Counted from the stretch's first letter, positions 35,939 through 46,050 are shown. The stretch: 64,000 nt of DNA from Lutimaribacter saemankumensis (GCF_900100005.1 NZ_FNEB01000002.1:124001-188000); one strand, 5' to 3'. The notes: generated by a model not told the origin, from the sequence alone. Numbers and translations are program-made.

Positions 35939-36082
35939 TCAGGCCGCTTTCACGTCTTCGAAATAGGTGTCTTCGTGAACCGGTGTCACCGGTGCCGGTT
36001 TCGGCGCATCGTCGTAATAGGCAAAAGCCTGTTCCAGCGCTGCGAGTGCGGATTTACGGTCGGTTTTCGTTTGCGTGCTCAT
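35939..36082 (-). CDS. Small hypothetical protein, 47 residues
   Basis: The short frame reads MSTQTKTDRKSALAALEQAF and continues with an acidic, Pro-rich tail (EDTYFEDVKAA at the end). It has no Cys or membrane helix and I do not recognise it. A weak AGGG lies 8 bp before the ATG. Codon use is like its neighbours. It follows the sdhB terminator, so it would need its own promoter. Confidence 0.5.
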   Translation of the reverse strand: MSTQTKTDRKSALAALEQAFAYYDDAPKPAPVTPVHEDTYFEDVKAA

Positions 36083-36192
36083 GGGGTTGCCCTGTGCGTT
36101 GAGACATCCCCTCCCTGCCGCGCAAAATGGCACCGCGGGCGGGCGATGACATCGCACAATCGCAAATGCCCGCCATGCACCGCGTGCAAAGC

Positions 36193-36228
36193 AAAAGACC
36201 GGCCCCGAGGGGACCGGCCTTTTTTTCG
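36193..36228. terminator. Terminator after the sdh operon
   Basis: An inverted repeat, AGACCGGCCCC and GGGGACCGGCCT with one bulge, has TTTTTTT on the plus side and TCTTTTGC on the minus side. It lies 14 bp after the sdhB stop and can act in both directions. Confidence 0.65.
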
Positions 36229-36241
36229 GGTGCCGTTGGTA

Positions 36242-37021
36242 TCAGACGGCGCGTTCGACCATCATCTTCTTGATCTCTGCAATCGCCTTGGCCGGGTTCA
36301 GACCCTTGGGGCAAGTCTTGGTGCAGTTCATGATCGTGTGGCAGCGATAGAGCTTGAAGGGGTCTTCAAGCTGATCGAGCCGCTCGCCTGTCGCCTCGTC
36401 GCGGCTGTCGATGATCCAGCGGTAAGCGTGCAGCAGCGCGGCCGGGCCGAGGTAACGGTCGCCGTTCCACCAGTAGCTGGGGCACGAGGTCGAGCACGAA
36501 GCGCACATGACGCATTCATACAGACCGTCGAGTTTCTTGCGGTCTTCGATCGACTGCTTCCACTCTTTCGCGGGGCGGTTCGTCTTGGTTTCCAGCCAGG
36601 GCATGATGCTGGCGTGCTGGGCATAGAAATGCGTGAGGTCCGGGATCAGATCCTTGACCACAGGCATGTGCGGCAGCGGATAGATCTTCACGTCGCCCTT
36701 GATCTCGTCCAGACCGTAGATGCAGGCCAGCGTGTTGATCCCATCGATATTCATCGCACAGGAGCCACAGATGCCTTCGCGGCAGGACCGGCGGAAGGTC
36801 AGCGTCGGGTCGATCTCGTTCTTGATCTTGATCAGCGCATCCAGAACCATCGGGCCGCACTTGTCCATATCCAGGAAATAGGTGTCGACCCGCGGGTTTT
36901 CGCCATCATCTGGCGACCAGCGGTAAATGCTGAACTTGCGCACGTTCTTGGCGCCTTCGGGCTTGGGCCATGTCTTGCCCACGCGGATGCGCGAGTTCTT
37001 GGGGAGTGTGAGTTGAACCAT
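36242..37021 (-). CDS. sdhB: Succinate dehydrogenase iron-sulfur subunit
   Basis: A 259-residue protein with all cluster ligands. The [2Fe-2S] site is Cys80, 85, 88 and 100 ([13 protein letters not shown]). The C-terminal clusters use [11 protein letters not shown] (Cys170, 173, 176, 180) and [11 protein letters not shown] (Cys227, 233, 237). It passes electrons from SdhA to ubiquinone at the inner membrane. Two small genes separate it from sdhA, yet orientation and spacing suggest the same transcript. Confidence 0.97.
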   Translation of the reverse strand: MVQLTLPKNSRIRVGKTWPKPEGAKNVRKFSIYRWSPDDGENPRVDTYFLDMDKCGPMVLDALIKIKNEIDPTLTFRRSCREGICGSCAMNIDGINTLACIYGLDEIKGDVKIYPLPHMPVVKDLIPDLTHFYAQHASIMPWLETKTNRPAKEWKQSIEDRKKLDGLYECVMCASCSTSCPSYWWNGDRYLGPAALLHAYRWIIDSRDEATGERLDQLEDPFKLYRCHTIMNCTKTCPKGLNPAKAIAEIKKMMVERAV

Positions 37022-37036
37022 TTTCGTCTCCTCCGA

Positions 37037-37363
37037 TCAGCCAGCCAAAACAGTCAGGCTGTTTTCGGCAATACATTGGACGGATTGCGGGCGCTGGCCG
37101 ATTTCCAGCACCTCGTTGACCGTGGATTGGGTGACGCCGGTAACGGATGCACCGGCGATGCGCAGGATTTCATTGGCCGAGGCCGCGTCGATCACGCAGT
37201 CGGTGATTGGCGCCGCGTTCACGCCGGGAAAGCGATCGGTGACGATGCCGTTCACCACGCCTTTTGCCTGATCGCGGGCAATGGTGTCAGCGGCCTGATT
37301 GGCCATCTGGCACCCCGCGAGCGTTGCCGAAACACCGCATATGGCAAACACCTTCTGCATCAT
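37037..37363 (-). CDS. Small lipoprotein-like protein within the sdh operon (1)
   Basis: A 108-residue protein with an N-terminal hydrophobic stretch and lipobox-like TLAGC (Cys18), suggesting a lipoprotein. The mature part begins QMANQAADTIARDQAKGVVN and has two further Cys (TDCVID and VQCIAE) that could form a disulfide in the periplasm. I do not recognise a family. Its ATG overlaps the stop of the preceding lipoprotein gene (ATGA). It ends 15 bp before the sdhB start. Confidence 0.7.
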   Translation of the reverse strand: MMQKVFAICGVSATLAGCQMANQAADTIARDQAKGVVNGIVTDRFPGVNAAPITDCVIDAASANEILRIAGASVTGVTQSTVNEVLEIGQRPQSVQCIAENSLTVLAG

Positions 37364-37791
37364 TGATGCGTGCCCACGCAGTATTGCTTGCCGCCGACCA
37401 TGACCGAAGACCGAGGCGGGCAACCCGAAGTCGGTGCCGTCCCGTAATACATCTGGTTCAATTCGGCCTCGGCACGGGCGCGGGCGGTGTTGGGGTCGGG
37501 ATAGGCCACCGCACCCGATGCGATGCGTTCAGCGGCGCAGGCGTTGATCGCCCCGGCATCGGCTGCGCTGATCGCGCCGCCGGGCAACACGCGCACGGTA
37601 TACTTTCCGTTGCGCAGCGTGGTGTCCAGCCGCACCTGGCTGCCTTGAGGCAGGGTGCCTTTGATCGTGCCGATGCACGCAGATATGGCATCACGTTGCT
37701 CCACGAAGGATCGCGTATGTTCGCCACCAGTCAGTACACAACCCGACAGCACACCTGAGGCCAGTGCTGCGAATACAATAGAACGGCGCAT
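37360..37791 (-). CDS. Small lipoprotein within the sdh operon (2)
   Basis: A 143-residue protein with signal peptide and lipobox LSGC (Cys18). The mature part has further Cys residues (AISACIG, NACAAER, SGCPPRS and KQYCVG) and a beta-rich middle (TLRNGKYTVRVLPGG). No family is recognised. Its start codon overlaps the sdhA stop by one base (TGATG), so it is translationally coupled to sdhA. It probably sits on the periplasmic face of the inner membrane or in the outer membrane. Confidence 0.75.
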   Translation of the reverse strand: MRRSIVFAALASGVLSGCVLTGGEHTRSFVEQRDAISACIGTIKGTLPQGSQVRLDTTLRNGKYTVRVLPGGAISAADAGAINACAAERIASGAVAYPDPNTARARAEAELNQMYYGTAPTSGCPPRSSVMVGGKQYCVGTHQ

Positions 37792-39596
37792 CAGAACGTC
37801 CTCGCCTTGGGGGCGATTTTCTTCAGCTCGATCCCGCCTTCCTTTTCGGTGGTCAGCGGGTCGGTGATGACATCACGGTAGGTCAGCTTGACCTTGTTGC
37901 CCTCGACATGCGCGATGGAATGGACGCGCCATTTCTTGTCGTCGCGTTCGGGGTGATCCTCGTGCGCGTGGGCGCCGCGGGATTCCTTTCGCGCCTCGGC
38001 GCCGACGATTGTGGCCAGAGCGTTGGGCATCAGGTTGGTCAGTTCCAGCGTTTCCATTAGGTCGCTGTTCCAGATCAGGCTGCGGTCCGTGACCTTGAGA
38101 TCATCCAGCTTTGCCGCGATTTCCGTCATCCTGTCGACGCCCTGCTTGAGGGTATCCGAGGTGCGGAACACGGCGGCGTCTTCCTGCATGGTCCGCTGCA
38201 TTTCCAGGCGCAGTTCTGCGGTGGGGGTGCCACCATCGGCGTGGCGCAGGCCATCGAAGCGGTCGAACGCGGCGTCGATCGACGCCTGGTTCAGTACCGG
38301 GTTGGGCGCGTCGCGGTCGACGACCTTGCCAGCGCGGATCGCGGCGGCGCGGCCGAACACCACGAGGTCGATCAGGCTGTTCGAACCAAGGCGGTTCGCA
38401 CCGTGGACCGAGGCACAGCCCGCCTCGCCCACGGCCATCAGGCCGGGCACGATGGCGTTATGGTCGTCCTTGGTCGGGTTGATCACCTCGCCCCAGTAGT
38501 TCGTGGGGATGCCGCCCATGTTGTAGTGAACGGTCGGCAGAACCGGGATCGGTTCCTTCGTCACGTCGACACCGGCGAAAATCTTGGCGGATTCCGAAAT
38601 GCCCGGCAGACGCTCGGCCAGCGCCTCTTTCGGCAGGTGGCTGAGGTTCAGGTGTATATGGTCGCCGTTTTCACCCACGCCGCGGCCTTCGCGGATTTCC
38701 ATCGTCATGCAGCGGCTGACATAGTCGCGCGGTGCAAGATCCTTGTAGTGGGGGGCATAGCGTTCCATGAACCGCTCGCCTTCGGAGTTCGTCAGGTATC
38801 CGCCCTCGCCCCGCGCGCCTTCGGTGATCAGGCAGCCGGAACCGTAGATGCCGGTGGGGTGGAACTGAACGAATTCCATGTCCTGCAGGGCCAGGCCCGC
38901 GCGCGCCACCATGCCGCCACCGTCGCCGGTGCAGGTATGGGCGCTGGTCGCGCTGAAATAGGCGCGGCCGTAACCGCCGGTGGCCAGCACGACCATCTTG
39001 GCGTTGAACACATGGAAGGTGCCGTCATCGAGCTTCCAGCAGACGACGCCCTGGCACTGCCCGTCATCGGACATGATCAGGTCGATCGCGAAATACTCGA
39101 TATAGAACTCGGCGTTGTTCTTGAGGCTCTGGCCATACAGCGTGTGCAGGATGGCGTGACCGGTGCGGTCCGCGGCGGCGCAGGTACGCTGCACGGGCGG
39201 GCCTTCGCCGAACTCGGTCGTGTGGCCGCCGAACGGGCGCTGATAAATCTTGCCTTCTTCGGTGCGGCTGAAGGGAACGCCGTAGTGTTCAAGCTCGTAA
39301 ACCGCCTTGGGCGCCTCGCGGGCGAGGTACTCCATCGCGTCGGTATCGCCCAGCCAGTCCGAGCCCTTGACGGTGTCGTACATGTGCCACTGCCAATGGT
39401 CGGGGCCCATGTTCGACAGCGACGCCGCGATGCCGCCCTGCGCGGCAACGGTGTGCGAACGGGTCGGGAAAACCTTGGTCACGCAAGCGGTGCGCAGCCC
39501 CTGTTCGGCCATGCCCAGCGTCGCGCGCAGACCGGCACCGCCGGCACCGACGACCACGACGTCATATTCATGCGTCTCGTATTCGTAAGAAGCCAT
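37791..39596 (-). CDS. sdhA: Succinate dehydrogenase flavoprotein subunit
   Basis: A 601-residue flavoprotein. [20 protein letters not shown] (residues 13-32) binds FAD, and [10 protein letters not shown] (His48) is the covalent flavinylation site. [20 protein letters not shown] is the conserved active-site region. It oxidises succinate to fumarate, in complex with SdhB, C and D. It follows sdhD by 19 bp and is coupled to a lipoprotein gene at its 3' end. Confidence 0.97.
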   Translation of the reverse strand: MASYEYETHEYDVVVVGAGGAGLRATLGMAEQGLRTACVTKVFPTRSHTVAAQGGIAASLSNMGPDHWQWHMYDTVKGSDWLGDTDAMEYLAREAPKAVYELEHYGVPFSRTEEGKIYQRPFGGHTTEFGEGPPVQRTCAAADRTGHAILHTLYGQSLKNNAEFYIEYFAIDLIMSDDGQCQGVVCWKLDDGTFHVFNAKMVVLATGGYGRAYFSATSAHTCTGDGGGMVARAGLALQDMEFVQFHPTGIYGSGCLITEGARGEGGYLTNSEGERFMERYAPHYKDLAPRDYVSRCMTMEIREGRGVGENGDHIHLNLSHLPKEALAERLPGISESAKIFAGVDVTKEPIPVLPTVHYNMGGIPTNYWGEVINPTKDDHNAIVPGLMAVGEAGCASVHGANRLGSNSLIDLVVFGRAAAIRAGKVVDRDAPNPVLNQASIDAAFDRFDGLRHADGGTPTAELRLEMQRTMQEDAAVFRTSDTLKQGVDRMTEIAAKLDDLKVTDRSLIWNSDLMETLELTNLMPNALATIVGAEARKESRGAHAHEDHPERDDKKWRVHSIAHVEGNKVKLTYRDVITDPLTTEKEGGIELKKIAPKARTF

Positions 39597-39615
39597 GTTC
39601 TTTCAGTCTCCGGTC

Positions 39616-39987
39616 TTAAAGCGCGATTTTGGCAATGGCGAAAAGGCCCGTCGCCATCGCGGCATAGGACAGGCAGGTCACCAGGATCAGGGCCAGTTTC
39701 TGGCTGGCGCCATGAACGTAGTCTTCGATCAGAACCTGCGCGCCGTCGTTGAAGTGCTTCCACCCGACGATAAAGGTCAGCGCGGCAACCAGCGCCGGGA
39801 AGGGCCGGGCGAAATAGGCGGTGACCTCTTCATAGGTGCCGCCCAGCGCGGGGCCGAATGTAAAGACGAACAGCGGCACCAGGATCAGGAGCGCCACGGA
39901 CGACACCTTCATCGCCCAGAAATGGTGAACGCCGGACTTGGCCGAGCCAAGCCCAATGGCGCGTTTGCGGTCGGTCAGGTAACGCAT
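39616..39987 (-). CDS. sdhD: Succinate dehydrogenase membrane anchor subunit SdhD
   Basis: A 123-residue protein with three membrane segments, starting YLTDRKRAIGLGSAKSGVHH. The HHFWAMKVSSVALLILVPLF segment is typical of alphaproteobacterial SdhD. Together with SdhC it anchors the enzyme and forms the quinone and heme sites. It starts 10 bp after the sdhC stop. Confidence 0.92.
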   Translation of the reverse strand: MRYLTDRKRAIGLGSAKSGVHHFWAMKVSSVALLILVPLFVFTFGPALGGTYEEVTAYFARPFPALVAALTFIVGWKHFNDGAQVLIEDYVHGASQKLALILVTCLSYAAMATGLFAIAKIAL

Positions 39988-39997
39988 CTTGGCCTCC

Positions 39998-40381
39998 TTA
40001 CACGATCAGCAGCGTCAGCACGGTCAGCACGACCGACCCGATGATGCAGCCCCAGCCCAGCTTTTCGGCCAGTTCCAGCTCGAGCATCATCGCGTTGTCC
40101 CAGATCAGGTGCCGGATGCCGGCCAGCGTGTGATACCAAAGGCCCAGCACCGAAAGCGCCAGGACCAGATCGCCGAACCAGCTTGTGACAAAGCCGTTTG
40201 CGATGGCGAAATATTCCGGCCCGCTGGAGGCGGCCAGGAACCACCATACGATCATGAGCCCGCCCACGACGAGCGCATTGCCCGTGATCCGCGTCAGGAT
40301 CGAACTGATCGAGGTGATCTGGGGGCGGTAAATGGAAAGGTGAGGTGAAAGCGGGCGATTGCCCCTGTTTACATCAGCCAT
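39998..40381 (-). CDS. sdhC: Succinate dehydrogenase cytochrome b556 subunit SdhC
   Basis: A 127-residue protein with three membrane helices. RPLSPHLSIYRPQITSISSI is the SdhC family N-terminal signature, and YHTLAGIRHLIWD holds the heme-ligand His region. It is the first gene of sdhC-sdhD-sdhA-two lipoprotein genes-sdhB. The paired TGTGATCACA operator lies 134-164 bp upstream of its start. Confidence 0.95.
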   Translation of the reverse strand: MADVNRGNRPLSPHLSIYRPQITSISSILTRITGNALVVGGLMIVWWFLAASSGPEYFAIANGFVTSWFGDLVLALSVLGLWYHTLAGIRHLIWDNAMMLELELAEKLGWGCIIGSVVLTVLTLLIV

Positions 40382-40514
40382 TGGTCATCCCTTGGTGCAT
40401 GCACGGGTATACCCGGTGTCGCGCTGTGTTGTGCAACGTTTTAGCGTTCATGTCACGCGCGCACAGGCCTGATAACGCGATAAATCCGGGCATTTTGCCG
40501 CAAAGGTCGAATTT

Positions 40515-40545
40515 TGTGATCACATGATCATCCGCTGTGATCACA
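40515..40545. promoter_or_regulatory. Paired palindromic operator upstream of sdhC
   Basis: TGTGATCACA occurs at 40515-40524 and 40536-40545, start-to-start distance 21 bp, about two helical turns. Each copy is a perfect 10-bp palindrome. A further TGATCA lies between them (40525-40530). The same pair with the same spacing is found upstream of sucC (46020-46050), so a shared regulator of TCA-cycle genes is likely. The rest of the 178-bp gap (40382-40559) includes GGCATTTTGCC (40489-40499) and presumably the promoter. Confidence 0.75.
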
Positions 40546-40559
40546 AGCCGGCCCAAAAC

Positions 40560-40766
40560 TCAGGTCTGAACGAATCCCAGCATCTCCAGCGCCCTGCGCG
40601 CGGCATCTTTCTGTGCGGTTTCGCCGCTCAGAAGGTGGGTGTTCAGGTCATGCACAAGGGGGCTGAGCCGCCTGCTCCGGCGCAGATCGGCGACCATCGG
40701 CGCCAATGCGTCTTTCGGTGCATTCAAAATGTCGTCCAGCGACGGAATCGGAACCGACTGGTCCAT
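40560..40766 (-). CDS. Small hypothetical protein, 68 residues
   Basis: A short soluble protein beginning MDQSVPIPSLDDILNAPKDA, mostly helical, with no Cys and no membrane helix. The frame is supported by codon use and by an upstream GGAGGCTGCACC ribosome-binding region. I do not recognise a family. It lies 110 bp downstream of mch, on the same strand, and ends 14 bp from the sdh operator. Confidence 0.55.
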   Translation of the reverse strand: MDQSVPIPSLDDILNAPKDALAPMVADLRRSRRLSPLVHDLNTHLLSGETAQKDAARRALEMLGFVQT

Positions 40767-40876
40767 GGTGCAGCCTCCACGCGTGATTCCCGAACTCTCC
40801 CCAACGGAAGTGTAAGGATTTCGTGAAGGCTGGCACAAGGACTCATTGTGTGCGCCGCCCGGCGGGACGGTGCCGG

Positions 40877-41908
40877 TCAGACCGGCATAAGCGCCCAATA
40901 GTCGAGATCGAGCATAACCTCGGGCAGGTATTTGCCGTCATCGCCCTTCAGGCGGAAAGGCGCACCGCCACGCGTCGCCACCAGCCGCAACCGGACCGCG
41001 CCAACGCCCGGAACGGATGTTTCCGCCTTGTCCAGAACCTCGGACCACGCCTTGACGGTCAGGCCGCTGAAACACGGGTTGGCATGCGCGCCGCCATTCA
41101 GACCGACGATCATCTGGGCATTGGCCAGACCGTTGAAGGACAGCGCGCGCGCCATCGAAATCACGTGCCCGCCATAGATCAGCCGCTGGCCGTCGGGGCG
41201 GAATGTCGCGTCGAAATGCACCTTGGCTGTGTTCTGCCACAGACGCGTGGCCATCATGTGCTCGGCCTCTTCGATCGTCACACCATCGACATGATCGATC
41301 TGCTCGCCCACCTCGTAGTCGCCCCAGCGGTGCGGCTCACCGGCCAGCGTGAAATCATAGTTCGAGAAATCCAGCCCATCGGGGATCACGAGGTCATCGA
41401 CCGACAGAACCCGTTTCAGTTCAGGCACCACGGTTTCGGGCGCGGGCGCGTCCACGTCGTTCTTGCGGACCATGACCCAACGCACGTACTCCATCACGGT
41501 TTCACCCGCCTGGTTCATGCCGCGCGTGCGGACATAGACGACGCCGGTCTTGCCGTTCGAATTCTGTTTCAGCCCGATCACCTCGGAGCTGGCGCGCAGC
41601 GTATCGCCTGGATAGACCGGCTTAAGCCAGCGCCCCTCGGCGTAACCCAGATTGGCAACCGCGTTCAGCGATACGTCCGGCACCGTCTTTCCGAACACAA
41701 CGTGAAAGGCCGCCAGATCGTCCAGCGGGCTTTGCGGCAAACCGCAGCCGCGCGCGAATTCATCCGAGGAATAAAGCGCATGACGCGCCGGATAGAGCGC
41801 ATGATAGAGAGCGCGCTCGCCCTGCCCCACGGTGCGCGGCACCGCGTGGTCGATCACCTGACCGATGGCGTAATCCTCGAAAAAGCGGCCCGGGTTTGTC
41901 TTGGCCAT
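40877..41908 (-). CDS. mch: Mesaconyl-C1-CoA hydratase / beta-methylmalyl-CoA dehydratase
   Basis: A 343-residue double-hotdog MaoC-family hydratase. TNPGRFFEDYAIGQVIDHAV is the N-terminal MaoC-like start, and the second half (WGDYEVGEQIDHVDGVTIEE) repeats the domain. The length and N terminus match Mch of the ethylmalonyl-CoA pathway, which interconverts mesaconyl-CoA and erythro-beta-methylmalyl-CoA. It is the last gene of a tight operon with mcl2, nnrU and a DUF1737 gene (3-12 bp gaps), which supports the EMC assignment. Confidence 0.9.
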   Translation of the reverse strand: MAKTNPGRFFEDYAIGQVIDHAVPRTVGQGERALYHALYPARHALYSSDEFARGCGLPQSPLDDLAAFHVVFGKTVPDVSLNAVANLGYAEGRWLKPVYPGDTLRASSEVIGLKQNSNGKTGVVYVRTRGMNQAGETVMEYVRWVMVRKNDVDAPAPETVVPELKRVLSVDDLVIPDGLDFSNYDFTLAGEPHRWGDYEVGEQIDHVDGVTIEEAEHMMATRLWQNTAKVHFDATFRPDGQRLIYGGHVISMARALSFNGLANAQMIVGLNGGAHANPCFSGLTVKAWSEVLDKAETSVPGVGAVRLRLVATRGGAPFRLKGDDGKYLPEVMLDLDYWALMPV

Positions 41909-41911
41909 GTC

Positions 41912-42115
41912 TTACTGCTCTCCAAGCTTCATGTCGGGGGAATAGGTGCCGGGCGCCTCTTTGACCACGGCCTGGCCGCAGCGCATCACACCGTTGGCCG
42001 CATCGAACGCATAGGTGGGCGAGCCATAAAGCTCCCACCCTTTGTTCAACGCATCCGTCACCTTGTGGCAAAAGGCCGACGTGTCATCGGCCGTCAACAA
42101 ACGATAGAGTTTCAT
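41912..42115 (-). CDS. DUF1737 domain-containing small protein
   Basis: A 67-residue protein, MKLYRLLTADDTSAFCHKVT at its start, with WELYGSPTYAFDAANGVMRCGQAV in the middle (broken across the domain), characteristic of DUF1737. The function is unknown. It lies between nnrU and mch with gaps of 4 and 3 bp, so it is translated as part of the mcl2-mch operon. Confidence 0.82.
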   Translation of the reverse strand: MKLYRLLTADDTSAFCHKVTDALNKGWELYGSPTYAFDAANGVMRCGQAVVKEAPGTYSPDMKLGEQ

Positions 42116-42119
42116 CGGC

Positions 42120-42665
42120 TTACCCCGGGAAGGGCGAAACGCCCAGCCAGTAATGGATCGCGGCAATGACGACAAAGCCCACGACCGTTGCAACGACAAG
42201 GATCACATCCCGCTTGGGATCACCCGGCTGGGGCGCGACCCAGGGTTCGGAGCGGTTGATCAGGATCACCTCGAGCACGGCCCAGACCAACAGCCCGCCG
42301 AACAGGATGATCGAGGCCAGGTCGCCATTCACCAGCAGGTGAGCCACCGCCCAGATCTTGACCGAGGCAAGCATCGGATGGCGGAACCGCGCCTTGAGCC
42401 GCCCCTTGGAATGCGACATCGCGAAAAAGAACACCGCGAACAGCATCAGAAGATTGTTCAGATGTACCGTCCAGCTTGGCGGATACCAGACATTGACGAA
42501 CTCGGCCTGGCGATAGCCCAGAACCATCAACACAAGGCCCGCAAGAATCGCCACGGCGGCGACACCCTTGCCGGCATTGCCCATGGTTTCGCGCGCGCCC
42601 GGCGCCACGCGTTTGAAAAGATGCGCCGCAATCCACAGGATCAGGCCGATAATCAGTAGGGTCAT
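42120..42665 (-). CDS. NnrU family membrane protein
   Basis: A 181-residue protein with about five hydrophobic segments. Family landmarks are FAMSHSKGRLKARFRHPMLA and KIWAVAHLLVNGDLASIILF. NnrU proteins were first noted in denitrification regulons and are related to isoprenylcysteine methyltransferase-like membrane proteins; their activity is not established. It lies inside the mcl2-mch operon, with no denitrification gene nearby. Confidence 0.85.
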   Translation of the reverse strand: MTLLIIGLILWIAAHLFKRVAPGARETMGNAGKGVAAVAILAGLVLMVLGYRQAEFVNVWYPPSWTVHLNNLLMLFAVFFFAMSHSKGRLKARFRHPMLASVKIWAVAHLLVNGDLASIILFGGLLVWAVLEVILINRSEPWVAPQPGDPKRDVILVVATVVGFVVIAAIHYWLGVSPFPG

Positions 42666-42677
42666 GTCACGCTCCGC

Positions 42678-43529
42678 TTAGAGAGAGGCGATGGAGGATG
42701 CCATCGCCAGAATCTTCTTGGCGGTCTCAACATGCAGGTTTTCGACGATTTTGCCATCCACGACGGCAACGCCCTGACCCGTGCGCTCGACCTCTTCGAA
42801 GGCTTCGATCTGGCGGCGGGCCAGGTCGATTTCCGCCTCGGACGGCGAGAAACACTCGTTCGTCACATCCACCTGCGCGGGATGGATCAGGGTCTTGCCG
42901 TCAAAGCCGAGGTCGCGGCCCTGTTCGCATTCGGCGCGCAGGCCGTCCTCGTCCTTGAACTGATTGTAGACACCGTCGATGGCAATCACGCCGTAGGCGC
43001 GCGCGGCCAGCAGCATCTGCTGCAGCGCCGTCATCATCGGCAGGCGGTCGGCCCGGAAACGGCAGTTCAGCTCTTTCGCAAGGTCGTTGGTTCCGGCGAC
43101 AAACCCGCTGAGCTGCGGATGCGCGGCGATTTCCAGCGCGTTCAGCACGCCAAGCGGCGTTTCGATCATCGCCCAGATCGGCTTGCCGTTGCCCAGCAGG
43201 TCGGCCAGCGCCTGGACGTCGGCGGCAGAATTCACCTTTGGCAGCAGGAAGGCATCGCAATCGGCGTCTTTCAGTGCCTCGACATCGCCCTTGCCCCACT
43301 CTGTGTCCATGCCGTTGATGCGGATGATGCGGGCGCGGGCGCCGTATCCGCCCTGGGCCAGCGCATCGCGCAACGTGTCGCGGGCCTCGATCTTGGCGTC
43401 GGGGGTGACCGCATCTTCGAGGTCGAAGATGATCGCATCGACAGGCAAGCCACGGGCCTTGTCCAGCGCGCGCTCTTTCGAGCCGGGGATATAGAGAACC
43501 GAGCGATAAGGGCGAACGGTGCTGTCCAT
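42678..43529 (-). CDS. mcl2: (S)-malyl-CoA thioesterase Mcl2 (CitE-like family)
   Basis: A 283-residue CitE/HpcH-fold protein. SVLYIPGSKERALDKARGLP (residues 10-29), AIIFDLEDAV and AMIETPLGVL are the family motifs. Members of about this length with this N terminus are malyl-CoA thioesterases (Mcl2) in Rhodobacter, which release malate from malyl-CoA; longer Mcl1 is the lyase. Citrate lyase beta is the alternative annotation, but citrate lyase alpha and gamma genes are absent. It heads the operon to mch, and mdh lies 1.4 kb away in divergent orientation. Confidence 0.85.
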   Translation of the reverse strand: MDSTVRPYRSVLYIPGSKERALDKARGLPVDAIIFDLEDAVTPDAKIEARDTLRDALAQGGYGARARIIRINGMDTEWGKGDVEALKDADCDAFLLPKVNSAADVQALADLLGNGKPIWAMIETPLGVLNALEIAAHPQLSGFVAGTNDLAKELNCRFRADRLPMMTALQQMLLAARAYGVIAIDGVYNQFKDEDGLRAECEQGRDLGFDGKTLIHPAQVDVTNECFSPSEAEIDLARRQIEAFEEVERTGQGVAVVDGKIVENLHVETAKKILAMASSIASL

Positions 43530-43700
43530 GAGTCTCTCCCGTAACAAAGTTGCGCGGGACTTGGCATTTTTTTTCACAAATGTTCAAGCAGTTTCTCGCC
43601 GCGATGCAGCAAGGCGGTGCGGGACGCAGCGTTAACCCTTCGTTCACCCGATGAGCGGCAGGTTTGTTCCGTTCCCGAACAGCGCGGAAAGTCAGCTTCC

Positions 43701-44006
43701 ATGATCGCTCGCCTTGCACTGACACTTACGATGATGGGCATGTTTGGCACGGCTTCGCAGGCGCAGGTTTCGACCTGCGCGCCGCGCGACACGGTGATTG
43801 CCCGCCTCGCAGAACACTATGGCGAAACCCGGCGCGCGGTGGGGTTGGGCACGGATAATTCTGTGATCGAGGTGTTTGCCGCCGATGACACGGGCACCTG
43901 GACGATCACCGTCACCTCGCCCACGGGCCTGACCTGCCTTGTCGCCAGCGGACAGGCGTTCGAGGCGATGGCCGACAGCCTGCCCGCACCTGGCGACGAT
44001 GCCTGA
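43701..44006 (+). CDS. Small secreted hypothetical protein
   Basis: A 101-residue protein with a clear signal peptide (IARLALTLTMMGMFGTASQA) and a mature start at QVSTCAPRDTVIARLAEHYG. Cys residues in STCAP and LTCLV may form a disulfide. Similar short secreted proteins are common in Rhodobacteraceae, but I do not know a function. It is divergent from mcl2 (171-bp gap without other clear features). Its stop TGA abuts the convergent stop TCA (TGATCA at 44004-44009). Confidence 0.75.
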   Translation: MIARLALTLTMMGMFGTASQAQVSTCAPRDTVIARLAEHYGETRRAVGLGTDNSVIEVFAADDTGTWTITVTSPTGLTCLVASGQAFEAMADSLPAPGDDA

Positions 44007-45883
<1,877 letters not shown>

Positions 45884-45904
45884 ACCTGATCCGAGGGACA
45901 GACG

Positions 45905-45940
45905 AAAGGCCCCGCGGACACACCGCGGGGCCTTTTTCTT
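45905..45940 (+). terminator. Rho-independent terminator of mdh
   Basis: GGCCCCGCGG and CCGCGGGGCC form a 10-bp stem with an ACACA loop, preceded by AAA and followed by TTTTTCTTT. It begins 21 bp after the mdh stop. Confidence 0.9.
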
Positions 45941-46019
45941 TGCCATCACCGCATTGAGCGAATTATGCATACCATGGCATACATTTAGCGCGATTCTTTC
46001 CGGCGCCTTTCAGCGCTTT

Positions 46020-46050
46020 TGTGATCACACGATTTCTGGCTGTGATCACA
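46020..46050. promoter_or_regulatory. Paired palindromic operator upstream of sucC
   Basis: TGTGATCACA occurs at 46020-46029 and 46041-46050, start-to-start 21 bp, the same arrangement as upstream of sdhC. The outer flanks CGCTTT and AAAGCG extend the dyad symmetry of the whole site. Next to it, GCGGA-aaa-TCCGC (46055-46067) is a second inverted repeat. The operator lies 110-140 bp before sucC. The same 276-bp gap also holds the mdh terminator and direct repeats GCATAC (45967 and 45977), 10 bp apart. Confidence 0.75.

Noticed and set aside
40515-40545. Crp or Fnr binding site as explanation of the sdh palindromes
   Set aside because: Crp/Fnr half-sites TGTGA or TTGAT are normally separated by 4-6 bp. 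Here TGTGATCACA has no spacer, and the pair is 21 bp apart, so a different regulator is more likely.
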